A program made the position numbers and the translations under genes. Shown here one piece after another: positions 63,333-64,000 of a stretch of DNA of 64,000 bases. This DNA is from Xanthobacter tagetidis (GTDB lineage Bacteria; Pseudomonadota; Alphaproteobacteria; Rhizobiales; Xanthobacteraceae). How positions within the stretch are numbered: the stretch's first letter is position 1; each line of letters starts with the position of its first letter. Under the pieces are notes generated by a model. The model ran no database searches. It was not told the DNA's origin and was given only the letters and a program-made list of their open reading frames with translations. Where the stretch lies: assembly GCF_003667445.1 (NCBI RefSeq), contig NZ_RCTF01000019.1:1-64000 (forward strand), in the 5' to 3' direction.

Positions 63333-64000
63333 TCATGAGAACGTGAACGGAACGATGTCGCGCACGTTCTCGTCGATGCGGATGTCGCGGTCGAGCGGCG
63401 GGAAGGCGCGCAGATCGCAGTCGCGGCGCGGGCAGATGCGGCAGGAGACGCCGAGCTTCGCCACCGGCGCCGCCTTCAGATCGAGCCCGTCCGCATAGAC
63501 GATGTCGTGGGCGAAGGAGGCTTCGCAGCCGAGGCCCAGCGCATAGGCGCGCGCCGGCTGGCCGTGGCGCGTTGCCGGAATCGACACCGAGCGGGCAAGG
63601 CAGATGTAGCGCACCCCGTCCGGCATCTCGCCCACCTGCACCAAAGTGCGGCCCGCCATCTCGAACGCCTCGTGCACGTTCCAGGCGGCGCAGGCGCCGC
63701 CGTGGCGCGCGAACTGGAAGCGCGTCGCCGAGTGGCGCTTGGTGATGTTGCCGGCGCGGTCCACCTTGGCGAAATAGAACGGCACGCCCTTCGCCCCCGG
63801 CCGCTGGAGCGTGGAGAGGCGATGGAACACCTGCTCCAGGCTGGCGCCGCTGTCGAGCACCAGCCGGTCGAGGTCGTGCCGGCGCGCGCGGGCAAGGTCC
63901 AGGAAGCGGCGGTAGGGCAGCATCAGGGCGCCGGCGAAATAATTGTAGAGCGCGAGCTTGCAGATCTCCGCCGCGGTCTGGCCGCGGAAGCGGGCCGAGG
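63333..64000 (-). CDS. ScfR-family (short-chain fatty acyl) regulator, C-terminal part
   Basis: The frame is open from the right edge and ends at 63333, so the gene is cut on its 5' side. The 222 residues seen are the DUF2083 effector domain of the ScfR family (RamB/PccR-like XRE regulators). It includes EICKLALYNYFAGALMLPYR, GVPFYFAKVDRAGNITKRHS and a cysteine cluster CRICPRRDC, typical of the acyl-CoA-responsive part, preceding the end RDIVPFTFS. The helix-turn-helix and ImmA/IrrE-like parts are outside the window. Such proteins control propionyl-CoA, acetate or glyoxylate metabolism. The pta-ackA operon in this window is a reasonable but unproven target. Confidence 0.85.
   Translation of the reverse strand, partial: SARFRGQTAAEICKLALYNYFAGALMLPYRRFLDLARARRHDLDRLVLDSGASLEQVFHRLSTLQRPGAKGVPFYFAKVDRAGNITKRHSATRFQFARHGGACAAWNVHEAFEMAGRTLVQVGEMPDGVRYICLARSVSIPATRHGQPARAYALGLGCEASFAHDIVYADGLDLKAAPVAKLGVSCRICPRRDCDLRAFPPLDRDIRIDENVRDIVPFTFS

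Overview
The window is a GC-rich chromosome segment from an alphaproteobacterium, most likely of the order Hyphomicrobiales (Rhizobiales). A Xanthobacteraceae-like organism would fit, but that is an inference from gene content. The supporting signs are an imuA-imuB-dnaE2 mutasome operon behind an alphaproteobacterial LexA box (GTTC-N7-GTTC), a polyhydroxyalkanoate (PHA) phasin gene, a ScfR-type regulator, form II CO-dehydrogenase-like genes and alphaproteobacterial intergenic palindromes. I saw no rRNA, tRNA, CRISPR array, transposase or prophage. It reads as ordinary chromosome with several accessory catabolic, export and surface modules.

Layout. 1-139 is the start of a gabT-like aminotransferase leaving the window. 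414-5690 is a tight operon: phosphate acetyltransferase, acetate kinase, a large PHA-synthase-like alpha/beta hydrolase (DUF3141) and FabI. 5840-12075 is a cell-surface glycan pair: a 1355-residue methyltransferase/coiled-coil/double glycosyltransferase, translationally coupled to a polytopic membrane protein. 12195-16373 holds a 57-residue membrane protein, a FUSC exporter, a small periplasmic protein and a ClC antiporter; an Ntn hydrolase ends one base away. 17921-22742 is a ytcA-mdtNOP-like tripartite efflux operon. 22886-26694 is coxSLM of the form II type. 26735-29114 is an EamA exporter divergent from a MocR regulator. 29189-32728 has a TMEM175-like channel, a di-heme peroxidase, a VWA-like protein and a membrane J-domain protein.

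32744-40951 contains a D,D-carboxypeptidase with a SPOR domain, a phasin with a well-defined promoter and operator, clpS, clpA and an AMP-forming acyl-CoA ligase. 40969-47026 is the SOS mutasome operon (imuA, imuB, dnaE2). 47509-55805 is a catabolic island: a two-component flavin monooxygenase, cupin, amidase, fumarylacetoacetate-hydrolase-family enzyme, RidA protein and Bug solute-binding protein, with a GntR and a MarR regulator. Its substrate cannot be told from sequence. 55824-64000 holds prfB, a PAS-PAS-GAF-GGDEF-EAL protein whose first PAS keeps the FixL/DosP heme residues, a GluRS, a secreted SH3 protein with a Gly/Pro repeat tract and a Gln-rich tail, and the C-terminal part of a ScfR-family regulator.

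The best candidates for new biology are the catabolic island with its paired operators, the fused methyltransferase/glycosyltransferase with its AT-rich internal patch, the SH3/Gly-Pro/Gln protein, the putative heme-sensing c-di-GMP enzyme, and the DUF3141 hydrolase operon. All functions are read from motifs and context; no database search was run.
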